Below are positions 5,740 through 6,306 of a stretch of 6,306 bases of DNA, piece after piece. The first letter of the stretch is position 1, and the number at the start of each line of letters is the position of its first letter. Source of the stretch: Gammaproteobacteria bacterium (lineage in GTDB: Bacteria > Pseudomonadota > Gammaproteobacteria > Eutrophobiales > Eutrophobiaceae); contig VYCZ01000325.1 of assembly GCA_009843675.1 (NCBI GenBank), positions 1 to 6,306 on the forward strand. The letters are read 5' to 3'. Under the pieces are notes generated by a model. The model ran no database searches, was not told where the DNA came from, and was given only the letters and a program-made list of their open reading frames with translations. A program made the position numbers and the translations under genes.

Positions 5740-6306
5740 CTACTCAATTACCTCATCAGTAATTCGCACTACATGGTGAAAAACCTCATTCAGAAAATCT
5801 GTCCAACCCTTTCCATCATGTGCGATGTCATCCAGGAGAAAGTATTTACGAATACCGAGACTATTCAAGCGCTGCTCCATTACCGCGGTTACAATTCCTG
5901 CAACCAATAAATTTACGGAGCCTGGAGGCGCAGCTTCAAAACTCTTCTGCACCGCTCCGAGACGTTCAAGCGCTCCCGCCGGGTCGGTTCCCCCCTTGAT
6001 CTCAATGGTTGAGATAACATTTCCGTTTTGCTTGAATTCAACATCCGGTTCTGAACCGTAATACATCCAATAATCTTTCGGCAACTTGAATTCGGTCCCT
6101 CGTTCATCCCTTTCGATTATCAATCCCCGGCTGTCAAGCCAATCCCGAATACGATCTTTAACGATATTCTCAGCATCCTGACCGATAAGATTACGAATGG
6201 AACCGTCCAGCCCAATACCCATGTTGGCGATGACATTTCGATAACCGTTGTCAAGTGTCCAGTCGGTTGCCCCTTCAATGATAGAAGAGATTACCGTGTT
6301 GTAGAG
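5740..6306 (-). CDS. XcyI-family-like type II restriction endonuclease, C-terminal part (5' end outside window)
   Basis: The C-terminal 188 codons of a PD-(D/E)xK nuclease, probably a type II restriction enzyme of the XcyI family (PF09571), whose named member cuts CCCGGG. The visible part contains NLIGQDAENIVKDRI, then the catalytic string: E-P-D-V (the Asp codon at 6043-6045), followed 13 residues later by E-I-K-G-G (Glu 6001-6003, Lys 5995-5997). Next come TDPAGALERLGAVQKSF, the helix region with TAVMEQR, IRKYFLLDDI and the C-terminal FLNEVFHHVVRITDE, which match in order what I recall of XcyI-family proteins. The frame stays open to the right edge, 28 codons above the ATG at 6222, and family members are about 300-330 residues long, so that ATG is most likely internal. 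Lower G+C than the other genes suggests acquisition by transfer. The cognate methyltransferase is not in the window and should lie to the right. The nuclease fold is firm; the family name is from memory, and the target site cannot be read from this sequence. Confidence 0.75.
   Translation of the reverse strand, partial: LYNTVISSIIEGATDWTLDNGYRNVIANMGIGLDGSIRNLIGQDAENIVKDRIRDWLDSRGLIIERDERGTEFKLPKDYWMYYGSEPDVEFKQNGNVISTIEIKGGTDPAGALERLGAVQKSFEAAPPGSVNLLVAGIVTAVMEQRLNSLGIRKYFLLDDIAHDGKGWTDFLNEVFHHVVRITDEVIE

Noticed and set aside
5825..6107. Plus-strand 78-codon frame (5825-6061) and minus-strand 64-codon frame (5913-6107) within the restriction gene; considered as a possible controller protein or antitoxin.
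   Set aside because: Neither contains a helix-turn-helix or other domain, and both overlap the conserved catalytic region of the nuclease in other frames.

Overview
The window looks like a chromosomal segment of a gammaproteobacterium, probably free-living. The aspartyl-tRNA synthetase resembles gammaproteobacterial (Pseudomonas-like) enzymes, and it sits in a familiar order with an FmdB-type zinc ribbon gene and a DUF502 membrane protein gene. A TonB-dependent outer-membrane receptor and a cytochrome b561 confirm a Gram-negative with a respiratory inner membrane. All supported genes lie on the minus strand, so transcription runs from right to left. The species cannot be named from the sequence alone.

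Layout in transcription order, right to left: (1) 5740-6306, the C-terminal part of an XcyI-family-like type II restriction endonuclease with a visible PD-(D/E)xK site; its 5' end lies beyond the right edge. (2) 5541-5739, an AT-rich spacer with a perfect 10-bp-stem hairpin and a dyad symmetry centred on a consensus TATAAT box. (3) 4983-5540, a complete four-helix di-haem cytochrome b561. (4) 4877-4982, a spacer with an extended -10 promoter candidate. (5) 2381-4876, a complete TonB-dependent receptor. (6) 2297-2380, a short spacer with an imperfect hairpin and a weak promoter candidate. (7) 1931-2296, an FmdB-family zinc ribbon protein that probably starts at TTG. (8) 1183-1836, a DUF502 two-helix membrane protein. 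(9) 1-1152, the first 384 codons of aspS, cut off by the left edge.

Genes 7-9 look like one operon ending in aspS and beyond: gaps are short and the DUF502 stop codon is in frame with aspS. The receptor and the cytochrome each appear to have their own promoter, so the window holds at least three, probably four, transcription units. The restriction gene and the spacer next to it have lower G+C than the rest (hand counts of 35-48% per 60-base line against roughly 50-67% on the left), which fits a transferred restriction-modification locus placed beside the cytochrome gene.

I see no CRISPR array, tRNA, rRNA, IS element or clearly new system. The most interesting points are the restriction-gene island edge, the promoter-centred dyad upstream of the cytochrome, and the anticodon-binding residues that suggest a non-discriminating AspRS. 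Frames, coordinates and motifs were read by eye; family assignments rest on remembered family features, not on a search.
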